The notes beneath the pieces are model-generated. The model did no database searches. It saw only the letters and a list, made by a program, of their open reading frames with translations, and was not told the DNA's origin. Positions 1-8,206 of a DNA stretch of 64,000 nt are shown here, piece by piece (position 1 is the stretch's first letter; the number at the start of each line of letters is the position of its first letter). The DNA is taken from NCBI GenBank assembly GCA_902812465.1, contig CADDZE010000011.1, positions 1 through 64,000 of the forward strand. Reading direction: 5' to 3'. Source of the DNA: Acidobacteriota bacterium. Lineage in GTDB: Bacteria > Acidobacteriota > Terriglobia > UBA7540. The position numbers and the translations under genes were made by a program.

Positions 1-312
1 CGCATGTACTCGGGGTCGTTGGCGACGATGAGCACGGGCAGGTACGTGAGTGGCAACGCCGCCGCCGACGGGCTTCGTCAGCCAGAGCGAGTCACCCGCG
101 CGCGCGGTCGAGTTCCGGACGAGCGCATCCGGCGCCACCACCCCCGTCACCGCCAGCACCCGCCCCCCACGGAACGGGCCAATCAGCCGCCACTTCATCC
201 CCTTGAACAGACCCGGATCGATCAGCGGCGCCTCCGCCGCCGCCGCGGTCAATGTGCTCACAAGCGCTGTGAGCGCCAGGACCAGGGGCAAAAGACGAAG
301 ATTGCGGGTCAT
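1..312 (-). pseudogene. Secreted protein N-terminus joined out of frame to a transporter-like tail
   Basis: Reading leftward from an ATG at 312 there is a signal peptide ([19 protein letters not shown], cleavage near AAAAEA). It is followed by [19 protein letters not shown], which resembles the first blade of the secreted BNR/VPS10-type beta-propeller proteins often annotated as glycosyl hydrolases. After about residue 60 the frame turns into low-complexity Arg-rich sequence and runs off the window. A different frame at 5-65 reads [19 protein letters not shown], which looks like the C-terminal membrane region of an Nramp-type metal transporter, and it is preceded by a stop. I read this as a broken or chimeric gene. 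Both family assignments rest on short stretches. Confidence 0.35.
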
Positions 313-755
313 GCCTTCGACCTCCAGGCAGGGTTTCACGCTGAGCTTAAAGGACGTGTTGAGGTGCCATGTTATGACGCGAGGCGGGTGATGTCAACAC
401 TCCTCATGCGGCCGATGTCCTTCATATCGAGGACGGGCGCGAGGATGGGTGCTCCCAGCCCCCCGCCGTGCGATGGGTGGCGTCCGGAGCATCGACCACA
501 GAAATGGAGAGCATCCAGTGCGGGGGCACGCTGTGGTCGTGGTAGTCCGCGGGCAGCGAATAAGCCGCGTCGCACTCTTGAAGCCTGAGGATCGAATAGG
601 AATGGTTGCTCGGCGCCAGGGAACACGAAACGCACCACCGGGTGCAGCTGATCCTAATCGAGCGGCAACTGGGGATCGCGCCCCACCTGACGCGGCAGGT
701 CAACGAGCGTCTGGCCCCGATGCGTGCCGCCAAAGTCTAATGCGGGACGCGAGCG
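313..755. other. Intergenic, possibly decayed coding sequence
   Basis: No intact gene is visible. Minus-strand frames between about 420 and 735 give readable but repeatedly interrupted peptide, such as FGGTHRGQTLVDLPRQVG and HSVPPHWMLSISVVDAPDA in different frames. This hints at a gene remnant of unknown family. No promoter or RNA gene was recognised. Confidence 0.3.
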
Positions 756-2153
756 CTACGAATCACGGCGCGCGCGGCAGCGGCAAAAGAGTTGGTCCAG
801 CAGCTCGATGGCCAGATCGATCTCCTGGTGCGTGATGTAGAAGCAGGGTGAGAGGGTGAAGACGTTCTTGTAGTAGCCGCCAACGTCGAGCACCAGGCCA
901 TACCTGCGGCCGCCGGCCCACAGGTTGCCTTTCAGGCCTTCGGCGAAGATGCGGTCGGTCAGCTCGCGGTCCGGCGTGACGCCGTCTTCCTTGCACACCT
1001 CCAGGCGCAAGGCAAGGCCCAGCCCGTCGACGTGGCCGATCACGCCCGGGTGGCGGGACTGGAGTTCGCGCAGGCCGGCGAGAAAGTATGCGCCCTTCTC
1101 GTTCACGAGGGACTCATAGTCATCTTCCTCGAGCATCTTGAGCACTTCCAGAGCCACCGCCGTGCCCAGCGTGTTCGAAGAAAACGTGGAATGGGTCGAC
1201 CCAGGTGGAAACACTTCCGGCGTGATCAGATCTTCTCTCGCCCAGAGGCCAGAAAGGGGATTGAGCCCGTTGGTAAGCGCCTTGCCGAACACGATGATGT
1301 CCGGCTTGATCCCCAGGTTTTCCACGGCCCAGAACTTCCCGGTGCGGTAGAAGCCCATCTGGATCTCGTCGTCGACGATCAAAATGCCATGACGGTCGCA
1401 CGTGCGCCGCAGCCGGACAAAATATTCCGGCGGGGGAATCACGTAGCCGCCCGTGCCTTGCACGGCTTCGATGTAAAAGGCACCGTATTCGCACGCCTGC
1501 GCCTTGGCGTCCCAGAACGAGTAATACTCGCTGTCGAAGACCTTCTCAAACTGGCTGTGGCAATAGAGGCCGCAGCTCTCGCGCTTCTTCTCGTAGAGGC
1601 AGCGGAAGCAATAGGGATAGAAGACGAAGTGCGCGCGGTCGCCGAAATGCCCGTAGCGCCGTCGATAGCGGTAGCTGGAGGTAATAGCGGACGCACCCAA
1701 GGTGCGCCCGTGATAGCCACCCATGAAGGCGAACATCAGATTCTTGCCGGTAGCGTTGCGCACGATCTTCAGGGAGTCCTCGATGGCCTGCGATCCGCCC
1801 ACGTTGAAGTGGACGCGTCCCTTCCGGCCAAAGCGCTTCTCGCAGTACTGGGCGATGCGCGCGGCGACTTCCACCTTCTCGGCGTGCAGGTACTGGCAGG
1901 CGAGCTGCGGCAGGCGCTCGAGCTGGCGCTTCAGGGCTTCGTTCAGCCGGCGGTTCTTGTAACCAAAGCTCGCGGCTGAATACCACATTTGCAGGTCGAG
2001 GTAGGGCGTACCCTCTTCGTCGTAGAGGTAGCTCCCTTCGCAGTTGACAAAGACCTTGGGCGGCTCCAGGTAGTGCACCGTGTCGCCGAAGGAGCAGTAA
2101 GTGCGTTCCAGCTCGAGCAGTTCCGAAGTTCGTGACGTGAGTTCTGAGGGCAA
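756..2153 (-). CDS. Class III PLP aminotransferase with a four-cysteine insert
   Basis: This 465-residue fold-type I aminotransferase is of ornithine/GABA/acetylornithine type. Visible features are the PLP-phosphate and aldimine region GGSQAIEDSLK (about 119-129), the cofactor Asp in DDEIQMGFYRTG (about 261-272) and the Schiff-base Lys at about 291 in FGKALTNGLNPLSG. Between about 181 and 199 there is an insert with Cys182, Cys185, Cys194 and Cys198. The start is TTG at 2153, chosen because GGAGG lies about 6 nt upstream. It is the last gene of a minus-strand run with a HAD phosphatase, an adenylating enzyme, a glycosyltransferase, KAS II and ACP, so its amino acceptor may be a lipid or polyketide intermediate made by that operon. 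That role is inference; the substrate cannot be read from sequence. Confidence 0.85.
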   Translation of the reverse strand: MPSELTSRTSELLELERTYCSFGDTVHYLEPPKVFVNCEGSYLYDEEGTPYLDLQMWYSAASFGYKNRRLNEALKRQLERLPQLACQYLHAEKVEVAARIAQYCEKRFGRKGRVHFNVGGSQAIEDSLKIVRNATGKNLMFAFMGGYHGRTLGASAITSSYRYRRRYGHFGDRAHFVFYPYCFRCLYEKKRESCGLYCHSQFEKVFDSEYYSFWDAKAQACEYGAFYIEAVQGTGGYVIPPPEYFVRLRRTCDRHGILIVDDEIQMGFYRTGKFWAVENLGIKPDIIVFGKALTNGLNPLSGLWAREDLITPEVFPPGSTHSTFSSNTLGTAVALEVLKMLEEDDYESLVNEKGAYFLAGLRELQSRHPGVIGHVDGLGLALRLEVCKEDGVTPDRELTDRIFAEGLKGNLWAGGRRYGLVLDVGGYYKNVFTLSPCFYITHQEIDLAIELLDQLFCRCRARRDS

Positions 2154-2244
2154 GCAACCTCCGATTTAAGAACGAGGGTTAGTGGTTAATGGCCAGCTGC
2201 ATCGGTCAAGCTCAACCTCGTTGTTCGACACCAGAAAGCGTTCG

Positions 2245-2940
2245 CTACCGAGGCGTCAGGGCGGCCATGCGCCGCCGTGCAAGTCCGCGCCGTGCGAGCT
2301 GTTGCTGCAGCCTCTCGGTCACGTTGGCCAGGGTCTCAAAGCGCTGGCAGGGGATACCGCGCTTGAGGCAATACTGCAGCAGGACGTGCTTGGCAAACAC
2401 CGTGTCCGCCGCTTCGACGGCGAACCGGTCAGACAGGCCGTCGCCGACGAAGAGCACGGGCTGGCGGCCCTGGGCCGCCTGACGCATGATCAGCGGCTTG
2501 CAGGTGGCGCACCCGTGTTTGCAGCCAGGCAGGGCGTAGGGGAAGGAGACGCGCAACGCGCTGCCTTCGAACTCGAGGTGGCTGCTGAACACGCCCACTT
2601 CACTGCGAACGCCGGGTGGGCCGCAGCGCCTCAGCACCCGGCGAATGACATAATCGAAGCCCTCGCTCAAAACGTAAACCGGTGTGCGCCAGCGCCGGGC
2701 CAGCCGGAAAAAGTCCAGGGCGCCGGGATCGAGGGGAACCGAGTCGATGAGCGCATTGAGTTGCGCGCGACTGGCCTTAACCAGTGCCATCTGGCGAGCC
2801 AGGCACTCCCGCGAGCCGATCTCACCGCGCACCCATGCCTCTTCGGCGTCGCGCCACGCCGGAGCCGCGAATTCCTCCAGGATGCGGTCGGTGACGTCCG
2901 CCTGGGTAATCGTGCCGTCGAAATCGGCGAAGATGATCAT
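2245..2940 (-). CDS. HAD-superfamily phosphatase (MtnX/SerB-like)
   Basis: About 231 residues. It starts at MIIFADFDGTIT, which carries HAD motif I (DxDGT) at the very N-terminus. VLSEGFDYVI (motif II-like) and VGDGLSDRFA (motif IV, GDGxSD) are also present. The layout fits the HAD-IB phosphatases related to 2-hydroxy-3-keto-5-methylthiopentenyl-1-phosphate phosphatase and phosphoserine phosphatase. A longer in-frame extension exists upstream but overlaps the ligase gene, and the ATG at 2940 gives the canonical motif position, 13 bp after the ligase stop. The rest of the methionine-salvage pathway is absent from the neighbourhood, so an mtnX role is unlikely. It more likely dephosphorylates an intermediate of the surrounding operon (inference). 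Confidence 0.8.
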   Translation of the reverse strand: MIIFADFDGTITQADVTDRILEEFAAPAWRDAEEAWVRGEIGSRECLARQMALVKASRAQLNALIDSVPLDPGALDFFRLARRWRTPVYVLSEGFDYVIRRVLRRCGPPGVRSEVGVFSSHLEFEGSALRVSFPYALPGCKHGCATCKPLIMRQAAQGRQPVLFVGDGLSDRFAVEAADTVFAKHVLLQYCLKRGIPCQRFETLANVTERLQQQLARRGLARRRMAALTPR

Positions 2941-2953
2941 CCGTAGCCAGGGC

Positions 2954-4279
2954 TCATGCTTTTCTTTCGTCCACCAGCCGTTTAGGCTTCCGGCCGCGTT
3001 CCAGCGTTCCCGGAGGAAGAAGGCGGAAGGCCAGCCGATACATGCCGCAAGTGTGGTTGGCCCAAACGTCCGGATAACGGGTGCGGAGGTTGGAGCGCAC
3101 CGCTTCCTCGACCTGGTCCGGGCCGACGCCATTGGTCAGCTCGAGGCGAAACTCGAGAATGTCATGCACTCCTTCCTGTTTCACCGCCACCTGCCAGGCG
3201 TCCGACACGCCCGGAACGTCATGCAGGATGCGCTCGAAGATTTCGGGGTGCAGGTTGCCGGCGCCCATCACCACCATCTCGTCGCGCCGGCCCTTGATAG
3301 GGGCCAGGCGCCGCAACTTGACGCCACAGGCACAGGGCTCCTCGATGAAGCGGGTCACGTCGCGCATACGGTAGCGGATGAGCGGCTGGGTGCGGCGGCA
3401 GAGGGTCGTCATCACCAGCTCTCCGTATCCCTCGGCGTCCGGCTCGGCGATCTCGAACAGGTAGTTGAACTCGTCTACGTGATAGCCCTGGCGCGCGCGG
3501 CACTCCATACCCACCCCGCCGCCCGCCTCTGTTGAGCCGTAACCCAGCACGACCGGGGCTTTCCACGCGTCCTGGACGTATCCGCGGTAGACTTCGGTCA
3601 TGCGGTCGCCCGCAGCCATGATGAGCTTAACGGGCACGAAGCCCTCGCGTTCGCCCAGCTCTGTCAGGCTCACCAGCCATGTGGGATCAGCGATCAAGAC
3701 GTTGTAACCATAATGCTTGAGCCGTGGATAAAACTCGTTCGGGCGCGGCTTCCCCACGGCCGAGCAGAAAACGCCCAGCTCCTCACACGCCCGAAACGTA
3801 ACCCAGCTGCTGATCCAATAGCCTCCGTCGAAGGCGCAGGCCACGCGGTCGCCCGGCCTCACTCCGTTCTCGTAGAGTGCCGCCGCTTCATGGCGTGCCG
3901 ACTGCCGCAGCTCGTCATAACTGAAGTAAACTCGCTTGGGCGAGCCGGAGGTTCCCGTAGTCTCGAAGACGGCCTGCGGCGGCCGGCAGAGAAAGTCTTC
4001 TGCTGGGAAGCGCAGCAAATCTTCCGGGGTGGTGAAAACGGGGCCGAGGTCTTCGGGACAGCGGACGCGCCGCGGGTCGATTCGGTGTTGGCGCAGGCGC
4101 TCGGCCAAGAATCGCTGGTGGCGGGCAGCATAGGCTACGATCGAACGAAAGCCCTCGGCCTGCATGCGTCGCGTGATGGACCGTGGAACAGCCCTGCCCC
4201 ACTTCACCAGCGCAGGAATCGAGTCACCGATCCAAAGCCTTTCGAACAAATGGCGGCCGTGTTCAAGCATGCGTTTCAC
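2954..4279 (-). CDS. Phenylacetate-CoA ligase-like adenylate-forming enzyme
   Basis: This 441-residue protein belongs to the phenylacetyl-CoA ligase/coenzyme F390 synthetase branch of the ANL superfamily. Visible motifs are the P-loop-like FETTGTSGSPKRVYFS (about 105-120), GYGSTEAGGG in the middle, YRMRDVTRF, GRRDEM at the hinge, and a C-terminal GRKPKRLVD with the expected catalytic Lys. Such enzymes activate a carboxylic acid as an acyl-AMP and pass it to CoA or another thiol. With an ACP gene in the same operon, loading of an acyl or aryl starter onto the ACP is a reasonable inference. The start is GTG at 4279; an ATG at 4270 is an alternative. It lies 22 bp after the glycosyltransferase stop. 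Confidence 0.82.
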   Translation of the reverse strand: MKRMLEHGRHLFERLWIGDSIPALVKWGRAVPRSITRRMQAEGFRSIVAYAARHQRFLAERLRQHRIDPRRVRCPEDLGPVFTTPEDLLRFPAEDFLCRPPQAVFETTGTSGSPKRVYFSYDELRQSARHEAAALYENGVRPGDRVACAFDGGYWISSWVTFRACEELGVFCSAVGKPRPNEFYPRLKHYGYNVLIADPTWLVSLTELGEREGFVPVKLIMAAGDRMTEVYRGYVQDAWKAPVVLGYGSTEAGGGVGMECRARQGYHVDEFNYLFEIAEPDAEGYGELVMTTLCRRTQPLIRYRMRDVTRFIEEPCACGVKLRRLAPIKGRRDEMVVMGAGNLHPEIFERILHDVPGVSDAWQVAVKQEGVHDILEFRLELTNGVGPDQVEEAVRSNLRTRYPDVWANHTCGMYRLAFRLLPPGTLERGRKPKRLVDERKA

Positions 4280-4301
4280 CTGGGTGCTTGCGCCTGCCCT
4301 C

Positions 4302-5489
4302 CTACATCAGGTACGCAGATTCGCCGGGCCTGGCGGGAGGCGAAGCCAGGAGATCAATGTAGGAGTCCTTCTCCAGCAAGGCCCGTCCCACCTGCGCCAC
4401 GGCGGAGGCCGCGTCCGGACGCGCCAGCTCGCGTCCCCGCTGTGACATTTGCATCCGCCGCGCCGGGTGGGCCAGGATCTGATGCGTGTGGCGGACGAGC
4501 TCGGCAAAGCCCTCGGCGTGAACGGCGGCGCCGCGCTCGACGAGATAGCGGACGTGCTCCTCTTCCGGGCCGGGTATCGGATGCGTGAGGACCATTGGCA
4601 GCCCAGCGGCCAAGGCCTCGGAGGTCGTCATGCCCCCCGGCTTCGTGATGAGCAGGTCGGCCGCCGCCATCAGCTCGGGAATGGCGTCCGTCCACCCGTG
4701 CACTCGCAGGTCGAGCGCTAGCTCCTGGCGCAGCCTCTCCAGCTTCCGGCGGAGAGACTCGTCGTGTCCCGCCACCACCACCACTTGCAAGGGAAGCTCA
4801 CTGCGTTCCAGGCTTCGCACCACCTGGTCCGCCGGCATCGGCCCCATGCCTCCCGTCATCACCAGCACGGTGGGCCGTGCCACCTCCAAGCCGAGCGCTT
4901 TCCGCACCTCGGCCTTGTCGAAGGGCGTGGCAAATACCGGATCGATGGGAATGCCGCACACCAGGATGCGATGCGGTGACACGCCCCAGCTAATAAGCTG
5001 CGTCCGCGCTTCCTTGCTTCCAACGCAGTAAAAATCGATTTCCGGCTGCACCCAGGGCGGCTCGGTCTGGTAATCGGTTTGGACTGCCAGCAGGGACGCG
5101 CTCAGCCAGCCCTCGCGCTTTGCCAAGGCCCCAATCTCCGCGGCGGCAATCTCCGTCACGATCACCAGGTCGGGGTTAAAAGTCCGCAGCTCCTCGAGTA
5201 CCCGCACACAGCCGTGCCGGAACACCCAATGTGGAGCCGTGGCCCGGTGCCGCCGCGTTTGGCGCCACTGGTACAGGCGCCGCCAGAGCCAGGGAGCACG
5301 CCGCAGCATCCACCAATAGGGCCGGACGTAAAGCCCGTTGAACCAGGGCCGGCCGAAATGGATCACGTCCAGCAGACGTATGTTGACCGGTTCAGGACCC
5401 TCCTGCAGGGCCTGGCTGATCGCGGTTGAGGCCCGCACGTGGCCAGCGCCAATACTCAGCGTCAGGATGGCAATGCGTCGTGAAGCCAT
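4302..5489 (-). CDS. MGDG-synthase/MurG-like glycosyltransferase (GT28 family)
   Basis: This 395-residue GT-B glycosyltransferase begins ILTLSIGAGHVRASTAISQ, the characteristic N-terminal GAGH motif of monogalactosyldiacylglycerol synthases and related GT28 enzymes. Further on it has VLVMTGGMGPMP (start of the C-terminal Rossmann domain) and LLITKPGGMTTSEALAAGLPMVL, the sugar-nucleotide site. These enzymes transfer a hexose from a nucleotide sugar to a lipid acceptor at the inner face of the cytoplasmic membrane. Its operon partners (ACP, KAS II, adenylating enzyme) point to glycosylation of a dedicated lipid. Donor and acceptor are unknown. Confidence 0.85.
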   Translation of the reverse strand: MASRRIAILTLSIGAGHVRASTAISQALQEGPEPVNIRLLDVIHFGRPWFNGLYVRPYWWMLRRAPWLWRRLYQWRQTRRHRATAPHWVFRHGCVRVLEELRTFNPDLVIVTEIAAAEIGALAKREGWLSASLLAVQTDYQTEPPWVQPEIDFYCVGSKEARTQLISWGVSPHRILVCGIPIDPVFATPFDKAEVRKALGLEVARPTVLVMTGGMGPMPADQVVRSLERSELPLQVVVVAGHDESLRRKLERLRQELALDLRVHGWTDAIPELMAAADLLITKPGGMTTSEALAAGLPMVLTHPIPGPEEEHVRYLVERGAAVHAEGFAELVRHTHQILAHPARRMQMSQRGRELARPDAASAVAQVGRALLEKDSYIDLLASPPARPGESAYLM

Positions 5490-5531
5490 CTCGAAACACT
5501 GGAGCCCTATAGCGCTCTCCGGGCGCCGGGC

Positions 5532-6758
5532 TTACAACGCCCTCACCAGAAGTACCGCGTTCAGCCCGCCGAAGGCAAACGAGTTGGAAACCGCGACGCG
5601 CACCGCCGCCTGGCGCGCCTGATTGGGAACGTAGTCCAGGTCGCACTCGGGATCGGGCTGCGTATAGTTGGCCGTGGGGGGAATCACGCCCTGCTCAATG
5701 GCCTTGACCGTTGCTACCAACTCCACGGCGCCGGTCGCGCCCATCACGTGCCCGTGCATCGACTTGGTGGAGCTGATGGCCAGCTTGCGGGCATGATCGC
5801 CGAAGACCGCCTTGATCACCTGGGTCTCCGTCGGGTCGTTTAGCCGCGTGCCCGTGCCATGCGCGTTGATGTAGTCCACCTCTTCGGGAGAAACGCCCGC
5901 CTCTTCCAGCGCCATCCGGATGGCTCGCGCCGGGCCCTCGACGGTTGGCTGGGTGATGTGCCCGGCGTCCGAGCTCATGCCGAAGCCGGCCAGCTCGCCA
6001 TAGACCTTCGCTCCGCGGCGCCGCGCGTGCTCCAGCTCCTCGAGCAGAAGCACACCCGCCCCTTCGCCTATCACCATCCCCTGGCGGTCGGCGGAGAATG
6101 GACGGCAGGCACGCGAGGCATCGCCGTCGCCCGTCGCCATCACGCGCACCGATTCCCAGCATCGCAGCATGCCGTAGGTGATGGGCGCCTCGCTGCCTCC
6201 AGCCAGCATCAGGTCGGCCAGCCCGTATTTGATCAGGTGAAAGGCCTCGCCAATCGCGTGACCGGCACTCGAGCAGGCCGTCACCGTGGCCGATGCCGGA
6301 CCGCGCAACCCGTACTCCATGCAAATCTGCGATGTGGCAGCGTTGTGCATTATCTTGGGAATCGTGAAAGGGTGCAACCGCGTCAATTGCTTCCCGTAGA
6401 GGTTCCAGTAGCCGGAATCGAGCGTCTGCGCACCCCCCATGCCGGATCCCATCACCACGCCGAAGCGCGTCGTATCCTCCTGGGCCAAGTCGAGTCCGCT
6501 GGACTCCAGAGCTTCCTTAGCCGCCAGCAGAGCAAACTGCGTGAAACGATCGAGCAGGTCGAGGCGTTTGGGGGGGAAATAATCGGCCGGGTTATAGTCC
6601 GGAACCTCGGCAGCAATCTGCACGCTCAGGCCGGAGGGATCAAACTGGGTGATGCGCCGGACTCCAGAACGCCCTGCCACCAGGTTTGAGAAAAAAGTCT
6701 TGGTGTCTCGGCCTAGCGATGCAAAGACCCCTAGGCCGGTAATGACAACTCTGCGCAA
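5532..6758 (-). CDS. Beta-ketoacyl-ACP synthase II (FabF-like)
   Basis: This is a full-length 408-residue ketosynthase. The catalytic triad is visible: nucleophile Cys162 in TACSSAGHAIG, His300 in NAHGTGTRLNDPTE and His337 in TKSMHGHVMGATGA with Lys332 beside it. It carries out decarboxylative Claisen condensation of malonyl-ACP with an acyl primer. It is read from TTG at 6758 with GGGAG upstream. The operon supplies its own ACP, but no ketoreductase, dehydratase or enoyl reductase is present. Either those activities are borrowed from housekeeping fatty-acid synthesis or the product keeps keto groups. It is probably a pathway-specific paralogue and not the housekeeping fabF (inference). Confidence 0.9.
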   Translation of the reverse strand: MRRVVITGLGVFASLGRDTKTFFSNLVAGRSGVRRITQFDPSGLSVQIAAEVPDYNPADYFPPKRLDLLDRFTQFALLAAKEALESSGLDLAQEDTTRFGVVMGSGMGGAQTLDSGYWNLYGKQLTRLHPFTIPKIMHNAATSQICMEYGLRGPASATVTACSSAGHAIGEAFHLIKYGLADLMLAGGSEAPITYGMLRCWESVRVMATGDGDASRACRPFSADRQGMVIGEGAGVLLLEELEHARRRGAKVYGELAGFGMSSDAGHITQPTVEGPARAIRMALEEAGVSPEEVDYINAHGTGTRLNDPTETQVIKAVFGDHARKLAISSTKSMHGHVMGATGAVELVATVKAIEQGVIPPTANYTQPDPECDLDYVPNQARQAAVRVAVSNSFAFGGLNAVLLVRAL

Positions 6759-6867
6759 GACTTACTCCCAGCACAATGTTTCCGCCTCCGCTGGCTAGCG
6801 GAACGTAGGCAGGCCCCGGAATGGGCGGCCGGCGTATGCCCAGCTCTCCCGGCAATCACGGAGCGGG

Positions 6868-7158
6868 TCAGCTCGTGGCGGCCGGCGTGCCCTGCTTGGC
6901 CATCTCGACCAAGTCGGAAATGTCCTTACCTTGCAGCACGCGCGTTAGACTATCAACCACCTGTCGCACGCTCTTCATGTTCTGGGCTACCGAATCCGGA
7001 ATGTCAATCTTGAACTCCTCCTCAAGCGCGAAGAGGATGTTCACGCCGTCCAGGGAATCGATCCCCAGCTCCGCAAAGGTCGAATCCGGCTTCACCACAC
7101 CCGGCGGCAGGTGCTGCTCGCGCGTGATGATCTCGATGACTTTTTCCTCGACGTTCAT
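6868..7158 (-). CDS. Acyl carrier protein
   Basis: This 96-residue ACP has the phosphopantetheine attachment motif ELGIDSLDGVNILFALEEEF. Ser35 is the prosthetic-group site, followed by the acidic helix II. It is slightly longer than a housekeeping AcpP (about 78 residues) because of a C-terminal tail after the fourth helix. The ATG overlaps the response-regulator stop as ATGA, so the two are translationally coupled. It presumably carries intermediates for the ketosynthase encoded next and for the adenylating enzyme further down. Confidence 0.9.
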   Translation of the reverse strand: MNVEEKVIEIITREQHLPPGVVKPDSTFAELGIDSLDGVNILFALEEEFKIDIPDSVAQNMKSVRQVVDSLTRVLQGKDISDLVEMAKQGTPAATS

Positions 7159-7583
7159 GAGCTCTCCTTGTTAGGTTGAATGCTCATCGCCAGCCTTTCG
7201 CCTTTCAGGCTTGCGCTGGCGGCAGTCAACTCAGCGACCACCTGAAGCATTTCGCTAAGGCGAAACGGCTTCTCTAACAAAGCCTGTGCCCCCAGCTGCA
7301 GCGCCAAGTTCCGCTCCGAGTCGCTGATGAAACTCGACATCAGCACCAAGGCGGGCTCGAACTTCTGCCGGCGCAAGTCACGCAGCAGCTCTAGCCCCGT
7401 CCCGTCGGGCATACGCAGATCGGCAATCACCAGAGCGTACTGCTCATCGCGGCCAAGCTCGCGCAAAGCGGTGGTGACGTCACCCACGGCCTGAACAGAA
7501 TAACCGTTCCCCGACAAGACCTCGCAGAGGAGTTCACGGCTTTCCTCGTCGTCGTCTACAACCAGAACTTTCTTTTCCTCCAC
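7155..7583 (-). CDS. Single-domain response regulator (CheY-like receiver)
   Basis: This 142-residue protein consists of one receiver domain and a short tail, with no output domain. The acidic cluster is Asp10-Asp12 (VLVVDDDEES), the phosphoacceptor is Asp55 (VIADLRMPDGTG), Ser83 occupies the switch Ser/Thr position, and Lys105 sits in LLEKPF. It heads the operon and overlaps the ACP gene by 4 nt. No histidine kinase is encoded nearby. A receiver co-translated with an ACP is unusual and suggests that phosphorylation controls the pathway at protein level, or that its partner binds the lipid enzymes (inference). GGAGAAGGTGTGGAGG precedes the ATG. Confidence 0.88.
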   Translation of the reverse strand: MEEKKVLVVDDDEESRELLCEVLSGNGYSVQAVGDVTTALRELGRDEQYALVIADLRMPDGTGLELLRDLRRQKFEPALVLMSSFISDSERNLALQLGAQALLEKPFRLSEMLQVVAELTAASASLKGERLAMSIQPNKESS

Positions 7584-7697
7584 ACCTTCTCCTGCCGAGC
7601 TTAGAAGGCAGGCTGGCTGCCATTGCCCAACGGATTTCTAAGTCCTTGTTTGTCAGTTAAGTAGACTGCCTGGGGGCGGAAGCGGGTCCTGGACTGT

Positions 7698-7712
7698 GTG
7701 GCATAATGCCAC
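7698..7712. promoter_or_regulatory. Perfect 15-bp palindrome between divergent transcription units
   Basis: GTGGCATAATGCCAC is a perfect 7+1+7 inverted repeat. It lies 115 bp upstream of the response-regulator/ACP operon and 153 bp upstream of the divergent small gene at 7866. Position and symmetry fit an operator for a dimeric regulator. A weaker inverted repeat, CTGGC-N5-GCCAG, follows at about 7769-7783. Confidence 0.35.
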
Positions 7713-7865
7713 GCCGGGATCGGCGAACTGTCCCAATTTGTCCCAAAACCTCTCGCTGGCGGACACTGGCTTGACGCCAGGAGGTTCCGTTGTTAGCTTA
7801 ACAGTAATATCCGTCAGGCTCGAGCCTCCCGCTGCCCAGCCTGGCCCCAAGGTGGAGGTCTTTCT

Positions 7866-8204
7866 ATGTCCTTACGACGATCGCCCGCTCGTACAGAGCG
7901 CTTCTTGGCAGCTAATCGCGCCAATGCCTGCAAGTCCACTGGTCCGCGTACTGAGCGGGGTAAACAGCGGGTGCGATTCAACGCCCTCCGGCACGGCTTT
8001 CGGAGTTCGCGTTTCGGCGAGGCTCTCGCGGTGCGAGGGAAAGACAGGGAGGACGCTAGGCTCTTTGAGTCTCTCCGGTCAGAACTGATGCAGATCCACC
8101 GCACCACGGGTCTGACCCAAGAGGAGATCGAGGGGCTGGCGAAAATCTACTGGTACGAGGCGCAGCGCTTGAAGGCTTGCAAGCGGCGTGGCGGGAGAAA
8201 TTAA
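7866..8204 (+). CDS. Small basic STGPRT-motif protein, function unknown
   Basis: This 112-residue, Arg/Lys-rich protein has the N-terminal signature RANACKSTGPRTERGKQRVR followed by NALRHGF. I recognise this signature as a small family that is very common and often multi-copy in Acidobacteriota and has no assigned function. The second half is a predicted helix (EEIEGLAKIYWYEAQRL). GGAGG lies 9 nt upstream of the ATG. The first copy of the dispersed repeat begins immediately after its stop, so the gene and the repeat may travel or evolve together. There is no signal peptide or membrane segment. Confidence 0.7.
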   Translation: MSLRRSPARTERFLAANRANACKSTGPRTERGKQRVRFNALRHGFRSSRFGEALAVRGKDREDARLFESLRSELMQIHRTTGLTQEEIEGLAKIYWYEAQRLKACKRRGGRN

Positions 8205-8206
8205 GT

